Source: Nemopilema nomurai | Taxonomy: Eukaryota; Cnidaria; Scyphozoa; Rhizostomeae; Rhizostomatidae | Direction: 5' to 3' | DNA length: 64,000 bases | Assembly (NCBI GenBank): GCA_003864495.1 | Contig: ML133429.1 | Coordinates: 558,001-622,000, forward strand | In this document: piece by piece, positions 45,652 through 59,300 of the stretch | How positions within the stretch are numbered: the first letter of the stretch is position 1 | Layout of the letters: each line of letters begins with the position of its first letter | Position numbers and translations under genes: made by a program | The notes under the pieces: generated by a model | What the model saw: the letters and a program-made list of their open reading frames with translations, nothing else | Databases searched by the model: none | What the model was told of the DNA's origin: nothing

Positions 45652-48600
45652 ATGGCCGAAAAAGAGACAGAGTAAGTTTTATTGTGGATTTTTTGTGCCA
45701 CCATTTTTGATGCATCAATATATAAGAATTTTTTGGAAATCAAGAACTTTATATCGCAGATAGACTGTTGCAGCGAGAAGGTTTCCTAGTGTGCGCTTGA
45801 CCAATCTCTACAATTCCTTAGGGCGCTATTGAAATTGTTTTGTTAGAGAATAAATGTGCGAAAGTAGTTGCAATGGAATTCGAACTTGCAATTTGTACAG
45901 GACGTGACAATGTTCTACAATTATATTCAGGTTTGCATATGCCCTAGCCAGGTAATGATTCACTATATTAAAATTTGGAAACATAATTGACTCTTAATGT
46001 TGTGAATGATAGCATACTAAAATTCTCACATGAACTGTAGCTTTTTAAATTTAATCCTTGCAATCCCCGTAAATTTTTTGTATTTTTGTGCAGCCTGAGT
46101 AAAGTTTTTTTCTGCAATCTTTTCTGATAAGCACAATGTATGAGTTTTATTTGAATTGCATTTGAACCAGGGTATTATGATCTACAGAAAGCAACCTAAT
46201 GTGAGGATCTACATTTTACTGTTGTCACTGACATGTATACTATTGGATGGTTTTTCTGTTAAAATGTTGATTGTGATTATTGCAGTGTTCCAGAAAAAAC
46301 TGAGTCAAATGATGGGGGATCTTGGTGGCAATCCTGGGGAAAATCATTTGTGGACTCTGTAAAAGAAAAGGTAAACACTACTTTGAATAAGTTATAATTC
46401 CAGTCAGTGAATTCTGATTAGATGTATACTTAAATATATTTATATCTTAGTAATATATCCTTTGTATCCTAATGGTATTTTTCAATTCATTAATAACTTT
46501 GGTGACTATGATTTAATAAAGTTTGGATTTTAAATGTCTGTAGATATTTTTAGCCGATTTTTCTTCCATTCTATTTTGTGCACCTTCTTGTCATCTTAAA
46601 TAAGTTTTTCCTTCATGACTCAAATAGGGTTGTTTCAAGCTAATTCTTTTACTGTTAGTAAAATTGATGTACATATATTTACATCAAGGAATATTTAAAA
46701 CTCAGCCTGCGTATTATATGTTTACATTTGAAATATATGTATTAGATGGAATAGCTTTGACCAATCTATGGAGAATGAGTCTCTTGGTCAATCAAACAAC
46801 CCATTATTTTCCCTTTTTTGTTTCTTATCTCTAATCTTTTTGTTTATTAATTATATCTTTTTCACTAGTTTAACAATCAAGTTATAGATTTGGTGTACAT
46901 TTCCCATGTTGTTGTCTATGCTGGTGTATGCAATTAAGTCCATTCTTCTTTTATAGACGTCTACAACCTATGAAATGGTACAGAAGGACTTGTCTGAGTT
47001 TTACCAAACAATTCAAACTGACACAGCTCATGTTGTTGTTGATGCTGCATCAAAGGTTCAAGATCAGATCAAAGTATGTGATTTTGCTTTAAAGTTTCTC
47101 TAGTACCTCTTATGGTTAATTGATGTTTTGCACAAATCCCCTTGCACAAATCCCCTTGCAAAAAGTTGCGGTAATGCAAAGACATTGTTAATGTATTGTG
47201 AAAACAATTGTTTTAAACTTATTTCTCTTGAAACTTATTATGTAAAACAATCTTGAAATATTGTTGTATTTTTAGCAAGGCTTGTTTTTGCAAGCCTATA
47301 TTTTTGATCATTCTTGTGTCCGAAACTAATCTTGAAAAAATTTGATTTGATTTTTAAGGGGTTGCAATCTTTTGTTTATTGGAAACTGTTGTTTGCCATT
47401 TTAGACAACTAAAAATGAAGATGAAGAAAATGAAGATTCAACTCATCAATCTGCCTTTAGGCAAGGTGTGATATATTTATCATTTTCATTCCAAGCTAGT
47501 TTGAAATTTCAAAAGCTAGATCATTGAGGCTCAAGAGATCTAAGGATTCTGTTTCTAACAATGGATATTAAGCATTAAAAATGCCAAAAATTCATCTTGT
47601 GATTAATGGCTTTTCTTTTCCTACTAAATTGGACAGATTCCATAGCACATTCTCATTCTACTAAAAAAAATTTATATATCTAATTAAATTATTTTTCAGG
47701 GTTTGCCAATATGTTATCATCAGTATCTGAAAGCTTGAAGACTCTTGCACAAGAGGAATCTTCTCTTCCAGAAAGCCAACATGCTGACATTTCTATGTCA
47801 TCTCCTGTATATGACAGACGCAGGGTACGTTGCATATCTACCAATCTACCAATAGCATTGTTTATGGCATTTCTTTATGGCATCTTCATGAAATTAGCCT
47901 ACCAAAACAGAGATTTCCAATGAACATTGGTACAAATAAAATGAAATAAAAGGGAATTAACACCTTATAGAATGCACTTGCAGAAATAATGATTTACAAT
48001 TTTTTAGCGATGCTTGGAGTAGCAACTTGAAACCCCCCAGTTGCATATCCAATCAGAGTTGAATGTTATTGTATAGGTTATTTAGCGTTTTTATAGTGTT
48101 ATATTATCAAATAGTATTCTCTTGTTTGTAATTTATATTAAATTTATCATGGTAACTTGTATTTAAGTGTCAGTGGCTGAAATTAGCATGTGAGCTAGCA
48201 ATATGAGCCAATCTCAAATAAAGAAACTGTTATTATTGTATTATTATAGAATGGGATTGAAGAATTTTTCAAATGAGGTCTGACTTTATATCTTGTCTAA
48301 ATAGATATGCAATATAATTTGGTCTCAATGCTTGCAGGTTAAGGTCCAGCAAATACAGAATGAGATAGGTACATACTGTAATGAACCAGAAGGTATGTAA
48401 TAATAATCAAACCTCCAGATATACAATAAATGCCATATTATACAATAGCCAGATGTGTGTATTTGAGGCTACTTTCCATTACAACATCATATTCAACTCT
48501 TTGTTCAAAATATTTGTCTAGGCCCAAAGGATGCTTTCCTTGACTGGGAGAAGACATTTGATTTTGATTCAAGGAGAGGAGAAATGTCAGATTTGCTTGT

Positions 48601-51600
48601 GAAAGTTCCTGAGATAAGAGCTGTCTATTCAAAGCTGGTGAGTTCGAGCAGACTTCAGCATTTTTGTTGCTCTAAAAAATATTATTTGATTCTTTAATTG
48701 ACTCAAAGATCTCTCTTGTTCAGAAGACCCATAGAGGAACCTTTTTTATTTCGACGTTAGAATAATGTTTTCCTTTAGTGTAATTATTTTAAATGCAAGT
48801 GCACATGTGTTGGTGTTCTAGAGACCTGACCTAAATGTTTTCAAATTTCTTTCAACTTACGATGCTTTGAATAAAGATTTTCCTGGCATCTAATTGGGGA
48901 ATTTTCTTACAGGTTCCCTCTGTTGTCTCTCACGGGACGTTTTGGAAGAGATATTTCTACAAGCTTCATAAATTCGAAACGGTAATGTCCAACGTAATTT
49001 TTACTGAACTTTGATAACTTTTTATTATCAAAACTACAAGAGCGCAGTTTACTTGGAACGCAGTTTCTAACGAGGTGTAATAAACTGAAATATTGCTATT
49101 TGAAAGAACTTGCTATTGAGCTCAATTCTTTACGAGTCCAGAAAGAGAAACGACTGAGTTTGGTTCAAAAGCAATTAAGAAGATTCTGAAATAATCTGAT
49201 TGGTAAAATTAGTAATTTAATAAGTAGCTGAAAAGCATGGCTTGCGGAAAAACATTTTCGAATCTTCCATTCTAATAGAAAACATGATCCATTCTATTTT
49301 GATTCTATTCTGGAACAGTGAATTCTTTTTTCGAACTTGAACTTGATCAGTTATGACTTCCAATTTTCTTTTTGAGTCTGGTTGACGGCGTTTCAAGTAT
49401 TCGAGTAGTATTAAGATATTTGGATAAAAAGATACAATAACGTACGAGAACTTGAAAATTCTGAACAAAATTTACAGAATTTTTTACATCTGTCAATTTA
49501 TATTGCTTTTTATTATGCACATGGAAGAAAAAGTTTACTTGAAAATAAGGCAATGTTTTTGTTACTCAGTTTTCAAGTCCCTCTGATTTCAAATCACTCC
49601 GTTTTTAAATCACCCCTCTTTCAAGTCACTCCGTTTTCAGATCGCTTCGCTTTCAACAGAGCTTCCAAATGTCTCCGTTTTAGATGCGTTTCAACGGGTG
49701 CGCAAAGCACTCAACGGAGACATTACGTTCCGAGTTTTTGGTTTGTCACTTACTGTCTCCTTGTTTCAGGTAGAGGAAAGGCGTGCTGCATTAGTTGCAC
49801 GCGCAGAAACCGCGAGTATACACGAGGATGAGTACAAATGGGACAGTGATGATGGTGATGGTAAGGAAATTGCGCGGGTACTCGCGTTTTTGTGCGGCTT
49901 GCGGCACATTTATTCTCTTGGTGTTGTACATCTACATTCATAAAACATTCAAAATGGAATATTTACATTTAATCGTAAACGTAAAACTCGCAATTTCATT
50001 CATAAAACAGATCGGTTTGCAACACTTCCAATATTTTATTTTCTACTCCTTTTTCCACAACCACCATGTACCTTTTCCCCCGATTCTTTTGTTATCAGTA
50101 ATTAATTGTATTTGTTTTTGTCCGTAACTCTTTTGTTTTGCTGTTATCTGTTATATATTATTTTTATGTTAATGGCCACAAGGTAGTTATTATCTTTTGC
50201 TCCCTGTGATCCCGTCCATGTAGTGTTGTAAACTTTGTAAAGTACAGAGAGTAGTAAGAGTAGAGGTAGGCCTGTATTGTGAGCATTTTATGTGATGTAT
50301 ATGAAACAAATTTAATCTTATCTGCTAACTTTTCATATTTCTTCTACGTTAATGATAGAAATTCAAATCCAGTGTAATGTGTAGAAAATCATATCTATCT
50401 GATTTAATTCAGCTTTACAATCCAACTTGACTTCTAAGCCATTTAGTAATGTTGGCCTAAATTTGGCTCAATCAATTTTGCAGATATCGTTGAGAGTGAG
50501 CCAGCATCGAAGTCTGCAGTTGTTGCTGTGCAAGTGCAAGTTCACGTGGAGAATAAGACAACAGAAGAGGCCTTAGAGAAAGACGAAGAAGGTGTGAAGG
50601 ATGAGGAATCGATTGAAAATATTGGGCCTAAACTCAATGTCGACGAATCGAATGACGATCGAAGCTTCGAAGTTTTATCGACTGAAGGCTCGAAAATGAC
50701 CGAAACAGACGACCCAAACGCTCCTCCAAAGCCAAATGATTACCAAAGAGAGATTTCTGACGGTTCATTAACTTGGTCGAACGATGGGGAGGATATAGCA
50801 GATGGGATTGAGGCTGGCATTTCACCTCCAAACTCGAATCGGCTATCACCGAGCAAAGAGGATAGTTCTTCGGGCAGTTCAATCGAGTTTATTCAGAAGG
50901 TTTCGGATAGTTCGCTGGTTGTGGCTGGTAAACTACCAAGTGCTGCTGCGCAGAGGGCAAGTAATGATGCGAGGCTAGGGAGCTGCAGTGATAGGCTACT
51001 GGATGTCAAAGGTGATTTGAGATTTTTGTCAAAACATCATCGATATAATTAGGATTTCACTTTATTCATGCATCTTTTTTCATATAGTTTGTTCTGCGGA
51101 GTGTGTAAATAGGACTAACGTATACACGTATCTACACGAGTATTTGCTTAAACACGTGATTTATTCTATAGGGTATTTTCTTTGATAAATACATGTTTTA
51201 GATCTAGGTTTCTCATTCGTTTTTAAGTACAAACGAACGTTTAATTGTTTATAACTGTCTTATATCTGTCATTCTATTTGCTTTTTTATTCAAGCATTAT
51301 CGTTAAATAATAATCAATTTACGAGCGAATTGAGTAACTGAAACATTGACAAGATCATAGAAAGGTCAAAGGCCATAATACAACTACTATACCATGGTCA
51401 AAGTTCAATGTTACGTATCGCAATGTTATGTGAAGGGAAATAAAAAATCATCCGAGCAAAAAGAAGAGTTAACGCTTCATATAAATGGTTTTGTTGTTCT
51501 ATGTCTATTTTGAGCTATAGAAATCACTACTTTCTTTACTGCAGATGAAACGAGGCTGGATCATTCCGAGACTGCAAGCACGAGTTCGTGGATAAGCGTG

Positions 51601-53973
51601 GATGACGAAATCAGAGTTCGAAAATCAAAGAAAGAAAAGTTCATCACTGAGAAGGAGTCAGATTCCGAGCTTCCAAAGAGTCCAGGTACCTGGCTGGGGT
51701 TTATTTTTTAGTCGAAAGCATTCAACTGGATGGTAGGACGAAGGTTTCCCAAATATACTGTTGCCATATTCTGAAGTCTGACCATAAGTGTGCACAAATT
51801 CAATGTTGTTTTTATTCGATTCTTATGATTAAGCTTGAAAGATGGCGCAGAGGGAAGACAGAATGCCCTTGAATATTTCTGATTCCATCATGCGACAATG
51901 GTGTCTGGTCTTAGCATGCATTCATATCGTCTAGTTTCGTCTTCAGCAGTAAGAAAGACATAAAAAATGGATCTTCAATCACGCATTAATAAGTGAAAAA
52001 ATAATTAAACTGATATATTTTATCTTAATTTGAATTTTTTTCCCTGCTTTTGCTTATTATATTTTGTGAATCCAAACAAGCAGTGGAATATCATGCAAGA
52101 AAATTTAACTGTTGGAAAATGGTCTGTATAATTTAAAGCCATGATTGTGTTTCCATTTGACTATGTTGGCATTGCAATGTCGCCATTGAATCTTGTCCAA
52201 AAATTGAAATCATTGGCTTCGTTTTGAACCCTCAGCGTCGAATCGTAATTCGGGAAGCAGCACATCGAGTGCAGTTCTCGTGGAGAAGATCGAGTGCAAG
52301 AGTATGGATGATGATGAAAACGATGACGGGGACCTGGACCTAGACGAGGACATCAATGAAGAAGAATTGCAGAAGATCATGGAGAAGATCAAGAGCAAGT
52401 CAGGTGATCTAGACGTAAGTAACTGCATATTGTCACATGGATTTGTGTCTCTATCAGTTTGGAATTCATAAAAAATGTGACGTCTTCAACTGTATCTAAA
52501 CCTTCAGTCAACAGTTATTTTGTCTTTTTTTTCTTCACTATCATTTTCATCTGGCTTTTAGATGTTTAGTTGGTATACCTTAATTTTCGTAGCCTATGTT
52601 TTTTCGTTATACTAGATTTATCGTTGTATCAAATCTCTGTTAATGTCGTTCGTAATGAGAACTCCATGACCTTGTGTTCTATCTCGCCTCTCACGTATTC
52701 AAGCTTCATGCACTTAGGCCTAAAACATGCGCTTTGGTTGCAAACGAGACTATTAATATAGAGGCCACATTGCTGAAATGCTGCGAGTAGTGTTGTTGAA
52801 TGCAGTAGAGATTATAATTCCATAAACCAGTTCTGATCTTCTGAATATGTGAATAAGTGATTTGTGGTGCAAAACTTCGGAAATGACGTTTGTCTACTCT
52901 TAGGAGTATCGGAACAGAAGTACTTTAAGTATGCGAAAACTGGTTCCGCTATTTTGATCTTCTGAGTGATAAAAATATTTTTCAAGTGCCGAAGTGTTGG
53001 CTAGCAAGAAGTGGGAGCCTTTTGTATTTTTTTGCAAGACCTATGTGGAAGAGAATTAATTGGCTAAGCTATGTTTTTGAATTTTAAGTTTTTTCTTCAA
53101 CGCTACATTTGCGAGTGGTTTGATTTGTGTGGAAGGTTTCTGTAGCTGCCATTTGTCAAATGAAGCTTCTTCTTGTTTTGGAAAACATTTGCCAAAAACT
53201 GTGTTATTTCAAGAAGATTCAACTTCACGTTTATGGTATTTTAGAGACACGCAAAAGCACTTTGTATAGCACATTTGCAAAAATAATTAAATATTCATGT
53301 TGTAAAGAGATTATTTTTAAAAATAACACAAAACATGGCATTTTCGGCATATTTCCAGTACCATATCCCTGTTTTTGTTGTAGAATTAATAATTTATGGG
53401 CTATTCATGTTGAAGTATCTTCTTTAGGCAAAAATAGTCTTGAGAGGGGTGTTAACACGTTAGATGATGGATCGTAGAATATTTGCTAGTTGCAGAAAGC
53501 TACAAAGATCCTTTCCTTGCTATTCAATGTTTTTAATGTTATATGGCTGGCAAATTTTTTGAGTAAAAGAAACCTAACTATTTCTGGGCAAAGCCGCGAC
53601 CCTCTTGTAACACATATTACAAAAATATACATCTTTAGAGAAACTTAATCGATGTGGTTTCTTTAATCACTAATAATACAACTTTGGTTTTTCAGTGACT
53701 TATTTGGAACATCTCTTATTTTCTAGATCGTTGAAAACAAGTATTTAGGCCACTTTTAGAGAAAGCCTTATCTCCTCCTAGTTGCTTTTGGGATTGAGGC
53801 CTGGCTTTGGGATTGCATCTTCAGCGGTTTTGCCCCTTTTTAAGTTTGTTGTTCGCAGCTGCCTTGTTTACCCAAATATACCTTACCCAACTATACCTTA
53901 CTCAACTATACCTTACTTTAGTTCCTTTTGTCAATTTTAGGACGATGATGACGATTGGGAAGACTGGGAATGA
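45652..53973 (+). CDS. BSDC1: BSD domain-containing protein 1, 539 aa
   Basis: Exons: 45652-45671, 46286-46370, 46957-47073, 47405-47465, 47700-47824, 48338-48392, 48522-48637, 48913-48981, 49770-49860, 50484-51011, 51545-51685, 52236-52414, 53941-53973; all phases agree. The N terminus MAEKETE leads to the typical GSWWQSWGKSFVDSVKEK and QKDLSEFYQTIQTDT blocks. The BSD domain (about 155-215) has VPSVVSHGTFWKRYFYKLHKF with the hallmark Phe-Trp pair. An EYKWDSDD segment follows, then a long acidic Ser-rich linker encoded by one 528-bp exon. The protein ends in an acidic DDDDDWEDWE. Vertebrate BSDC1 is shorter (about 430 aa); the extra length lies in the linker. Its molecular role is poorly known. 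Confidence 0.92.
49556..49680 (+). repeat. Degenerate ~17-bp tandem repeat (TTTCAAATCACTCCGTT-like)
   Basis: Successive imperfect units TTTTCAAGTCCCTCTGA, TTTCAAATCACTCCG, TTTTTAAATCACCCCTC, TTTCAAGTCACTCCG and TTTTCAGATCGCTTCG occur in BSDC1 intron 8. The open frames here are repeat artefacts. Confidence 0.7.
53871..53920 (+). repeat. Tandem repeat, 15-bp unit (CCAACTATACCTTAC)
   Basis: Three successive, slightly diverged copies occur just before the acceptor of the last BSDC1 exon, within its polypyrimidine region. A 15-bp duplication (CACAAATCCCCTTG) is also present at 47132-47161 in an earlier intron. Confidence 0.7.
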
Positions 53974-56377
53974 GCTTTTCGCCCGTATTTGTCAGTTGCT
54001 CCTCTCACCTTGCTCCTTGAATGTTTACTGTAGATGATCCATTATTGCTTTGAAGTTTACATTACATTTTACGCAAAGTCTCTCGTTCACCCTTGTACCA
54101 ATTCTATAAAGGTAATATTTACATTAGTATCACTAGCATGCTCTATAAGAATATTAACAAAATAGAGAGTTGTGAAATCTTCTAATGATTAATGATCGCA
54201 AAGTTACCTCCTTGTGGCGTAATTCTTATAACTAGCAATATTTAAGAATTCAGACACACACATGTAACTTCATTTTGCAAAGTTCCTTGAAGATGACATC
54301 ACTTGCAAAGGAAGCTCTTAGTCAAATACTGCTTAATGAGCTCTCGGTCAAGCCTCGCAGCCAAAGCTCTGTATTATTCAAGACTATATTTAAATATATG
54401 AAAATATAATTACATATAAATGTAGACAGCTTTGCATCCAGCAGGACGGGGGGGGGGTTTAGGGAACGGGTTGTGGTGGTGGTGAAAAAAGGTTTCCTCG
54501 CAGTGAACTTTCATCTTGTTTGGCAAAACGCCTCAATAATTGCTAGACCTCAAGTAGGAAAGATGTCATATTTTATTCTCAGTCGTAGAAACATTGTCAG
54601 CAAAAGGTGAAATCGTTTGTAATTTGTAGTGTGCAGCTCAGGCCAGATTGAGTTGAATACCAGCCACTTAATACGTTAGCCTGATAACTTTTACTGATGC
54701 AAAAGTAAGGTTCTATATATTATGGTAGAGCAAAGTACTAACATTCTATTATATGCTTATCATTTTCTAATTATTAAATGTGAAGTTGTATCAAATGTCG
54801 ATTGAATGAACAGGCCAGTTTTATAGAAAAATGTGGTCTTGTTCCAAAACATTTCTGTGTTTGAGTCTATCTAGACTGTTTACATTCACAGCTTTGTTTC
54901 CCGTATGCCTCCTGCAAGGCCTAGACTTGTATGCAACATTCCATATAGATCGCTTTAAGAACATCGGCAATAAACAGATGTTTGCACGAAACGTGTTCGC
55001 CTGAATGTTTCAGTTTTTTGCACATCTTTAAGAAAATTGAATGTATTTTTTCAATTTGGGGAATGAACTTATAGATATTCCCATTCGAAAGATAACCGGT
55101 CATAACCACAGAAAGCTAGCTGTGGCTAAAAATCAAATCATATCATTGCTATTAGGAGCAGTGAAAGAGTTCTGTCCTACATTCATCATGAAAAAGTCGC
55201 ATTCAGATGGAGTATTGGTAGTAAGCGCTCTCAAATATCCATAGGAGGGTTTGGTTGCAACCTTAAAAGGAGAATTCTTGATACATAGTAATGTGGAACA
55301 ATAAAAGAAGGAAAAGAATCAACATTTTGTCTTTATCAAATAAAAAGCCTTGTTTATAGGGTACTGTTTGGGCGCATCCCGGTGCTAACTGCGGAGGAGG
55401 TCTGCAGTGAAGGAGCGTATTCTTTGTAATCTAGGAGACGAACAAAAGGGAAGGAGAATGCTATTCAGAATGTTGCTGAATCATGCAAAAACAAGCAGCT
55501 CATTATCCAAATAACATAAATACACCACACGTGGGATAGCGTTCCATCCTGTAAACAACTTCATTGGGGCGGGCAAGTGTTTTTTGCGAGTGCAGAAGTC
55601 GGTTTATTGGAGGTCCGAACTAAGGAACCCATCATCTCGGTAAGAACTCATATGACCTGCAACCAGTTCTAGCTTGTGGAGTACGTTAATCAATATGTAC
55701 CTATATATATATAAACATGTTGATAATCAAGCTTGAAGATCGTTTTTGTCATATGCTGTAAGCAAATTTTGAAGATATGGCTACAAGTATTTTAAATCCT
55801 ATATTCATTTACTCTTATCAAACATCTCTAAGGAAAAATTTGTTGCCAAATTTGAGGGGATAAATGAATCTTTGTGAATGACCTTGGTTAATCTATTATC
55901 ACTGCTGATATGATAATAGATCCAACCATGAATTAAGCATCAAATTATCAAAATCAACCAGCCGTTTGAGGAAGGGCATTCTATTGTGGAAGGGGTCGTA
56001 TCTTCAAAATGTCTGTTCGTCTTAAAGAAAGCATCCCATCGCAACGCTGGCAAACAATGCAATTCCTTTATTGCATTGATACTTGAATTTTGAGATTTTT
56101 CCTAGGAATGGATGAATGTAACATGGACTGCTAGAAAAATGTTCATCTTAAACGTCAAACGTCAGTGTGATAAATATTTGTATTGGCCTGGCCTGTATCA
56201 TACCTACTAACAGACAAGAGATGATGCAAAAAGCTGTTGATTTACTTAACACATTACAATCTGTATTAACTAACAAAACATGGTTGCAGTGTTTCATTGC
56301 AGATTAATTCACCAAAAGATCAACTAGAATAGAATTTTTTATTTTACTGAACTTATATGCCTAATTTTCTTTTTTAG
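53974..56377. other. Intergenic region between BSDC1 and the glutaredoxin fusion gene
   Basis: No supported gene. It has a poly-G run near 54450, a small (AT)n tract near 55703 and a GC-richer patch at 55365-55660. That patch contains GGGGCGGGC (about 55565), a CACGTG at 55530 and a splice donor CATCTCG|GTAAGAA at 55640. These are what one would expect of a promoter and 5' untranslated exon of the next gene. Confidence 0.45.
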
Positions 56378-56392
56378 TCATTCAGAGATAAG

Positions 56393-59300
56393 ATGCATGA
56401 CTTAAAAGGAGAGGTCACAGTTTTCTCTATCGTTGGTTGTCCATTTTGCATCAGAGCAAAAGGCAAACTAGAAGAGCTTGGGTTGCCATTTGTGGACATC
56501 AACCTTGATAAATACAAAGAGGCAAGGAAAGTCATGATTGACAAAACTGGCAAGAAAACAGTACCACAAATATTTTTCAATGGAAAGCATATTGGTGGAT
56601 GGAGTGACTTCAATAATATGGTACTTATCAAGACAGTATCTAGGTTTTTTGCTCTTTCTGGATTTAGGTTTTAGGGAATATTCCATTGAAAATAATTCTG
56701 CTCTCTACCCACTTGTGACTTTCAAGGTTAAACATTTTTGGTCCCTGCTAAATAGGCAATTCCTTGTCAATGGAATGCCTATTTCCCAATTTTACTTAGA
56801 TGGAGACCATTATCAAGTACTGGTACCAGAAGGGGTGAAGGGGAAAGGGAGGGTTGGGCCAGTTTCATAATTGAATGCCCCATTGAACCTGGCAGTGAGC
56901 TTTTCCTACTCTAAAATCACAATGAGCTCTTTGCTTGTAGTTGCATTGATTCAGTTTGATTGATAGATTGATTCGGTTTGATTGATCAGCTGTTGGCGAG
57001 CTTGTGTCTATATCTCTTTTGGATTCCTCTGAATAGCTTGTATTTGTTTTAAGGACACTGAGAAGCTTTGTGCTTATCAAGTAGTGTCCTGGTCCTTCCT
57101 CACAATGTGACCACAACTCATGATTCCTTTTGCCTGATATTGCAGAGAGCTACGACAGACACTCCTCACTCTGTGTGCAAGCTTGGTCATGTCAGGGACA
57201 CAAACCATGGACCCTTGAGATTGAGTCAGTGCCTCTAACCACTGAGTCATCCTAGCATCTAATAGCTGGAATTTTGTATTTGATTTGAGATATGGAGTAG
57301 TGATAATTGTTTTCATTTTCAGTCGGAAGAAGAGATGAGTGCCCTCATCAAAGACGTTACAGAAAATGAGGCACCTGACGATTCTCCTGCCAAATTTTTG
57401 AAATCTTATGACAAGGAAGATGATGATTCTGATGGTTCGTATTCCAATGTTTTTATTCAGATTTCATTTTTTGCAGAATTCTTTGTATGAATTTCAATAT
57501 CTTTTATAGCTAGCCAAGAAAGCACACATTAATATAATCCTCAATATCATATATGCATGAACCTGAATAAGTTTTCTTTAATGAGTTTGAATGGTAGTTT
57601 TGGACAGCTAATAAAGCTGCTTGGATGCCCAGTGAATCAGTGCGAATAAATTTTTGTTTGTAAGCTTAACTATACTTGAACACAAATAAAAATAGATTTG
57701 TGTTTCTGAATATCTCGAGATCTCTTTCAGGTAAGCTAAAGATTCTATTTCTGCTCTAGAACTGCATGCAAAATTCATTTGAAAAACGTGCATGTGCTAT
57801 TTATAGGAGCCCTCATTCCCTTTCTCAATACATTATTCACCACTGTCACAGTCAAGCTTCCTTTTGAATGTGTTGCAAATATTTTTTCCCAGATTGCTTA
57901 AGCTTATGTTTCCATGGAATACTCAATTTGATCATTTTTTGCATTGTCATCCTGTGATTCTAAGACTTATTTAGCATGCCAGTCATTGTCTGGCAGATGA
58001 AAAATACTCCCTTGGCACCCTGCATTGCAGAGGTGCTTTTAGAGGACAGCAAAGAGCGGATTTTGCTGACTGCAGAGAAACTTCTGCCTTCAATCCTTTG
58101 ATCCTGTCCACAGAAGTTTGGGAATTGAAGGCTTTTTCGACTCTAGTGTTCCTTCGCTGGAATGGACGCAGGCCAAGTAGACTGTGATCTTGTTTTATTT
58201 ACAGATTCATTTGATTTCACATGTGAGTTGGATGAGTATTCTTATTTGAAGAAGGAGCTTCAAGAGAGTGGCATTGTTAAGGATATTCGCTGTGGCCTGA
58301 AAACATACAAAAATTCATTCTATGGAAAGGATGCAGTCAGTTTTCTTGTACAAGCAAAGAATCTAGGTATTGTTTTCTTATGTTTGTGATATTTCCATTA
58401 TTTTGTGGATATTGTTTTGTATTGGCCAAGGCTTTGACAGAAAACTGAATTTATATTATTCGCAAAAAAGGAAAGGTGAGGGGGCAAGAGTTGAAATATA
58501 TAAAGCTTGTAAAATCTGTGATATTTGGGGTTTTGGGAAATGGGGGCCTCTATTCCAAAGGGTACATTTGCCTGCTTTTAGTTTTAAGATTTTTTACCAA
58601 TGCTTTTACTATCATGTTGAAACCTGACATGAGCTTTGATATCAGGGCAGGACAATCTTTTTACTTTTTTATGGCAACTTATTCCATGATATTGACAGTC
58701 CAAATCATCATGCTACACGAAAAAATCGGTTTGCAAAATACGTGTTGGTGGGCGTCTTGCCAACATTATGTTGCTATTTTTGCTGTTTTGCAAATGAAAG
58801 CTTATGGCGGAGACAGTCCATTTTTTATCTTTTTTTATTAAGTCTGATGATTACCATCTAGATCGCGGGCATGCAATTGCCATGTGCAAGCAGTTGGTTG
58901 AGAAGAACTTTGGGAAGTCTGTTAAGGAAAAAGGGCAGATTGAGTTTCGAGATGACGAGACAATTTACAGATTCCTAGAGGATGATAACACAAATGCCCT
59001 CAATTCGGATATCAGCTCCGATTGTGAACCAAGGCATGGTATGTTGATAGCTAATCTTGTATTTGTATATTTCTGTGTCCATTAACTGCAGCAAAGGGCA
59101 TATATTTAATACAAATTCCAGTTCAGTAATGATGCATCTATATACTTTTCAAACCGTTGTTGTACCAAAAGGTATGTCGTGCTGATACCAGTGTACCAAA
59201 ATATCTGCTTCCTCGGGCCAGCGTACTGGTGCACCTTTCAAGACAGTCTCCGTTCTTTTGGTCAAGAAACGCTGGAACTATCAGAAAAAGATACTGTCAT

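Noticed and set aside
53127..53477. 116-codon plus-strand frame in the last BSDC1 intron
   Set aside because: It lies inside an intron, has no recognisable motif and cannot be joined in phase to the neighbouring BSDC1 exons.
58476..58841. 121-codon frame running into the DEP exon of the glutaredoxin fusion
   Set aside because: The acceptor at 58842 would put a stop directly after the junction. The acceptor at 58861 keeps the frame and restores the DEP consensus.
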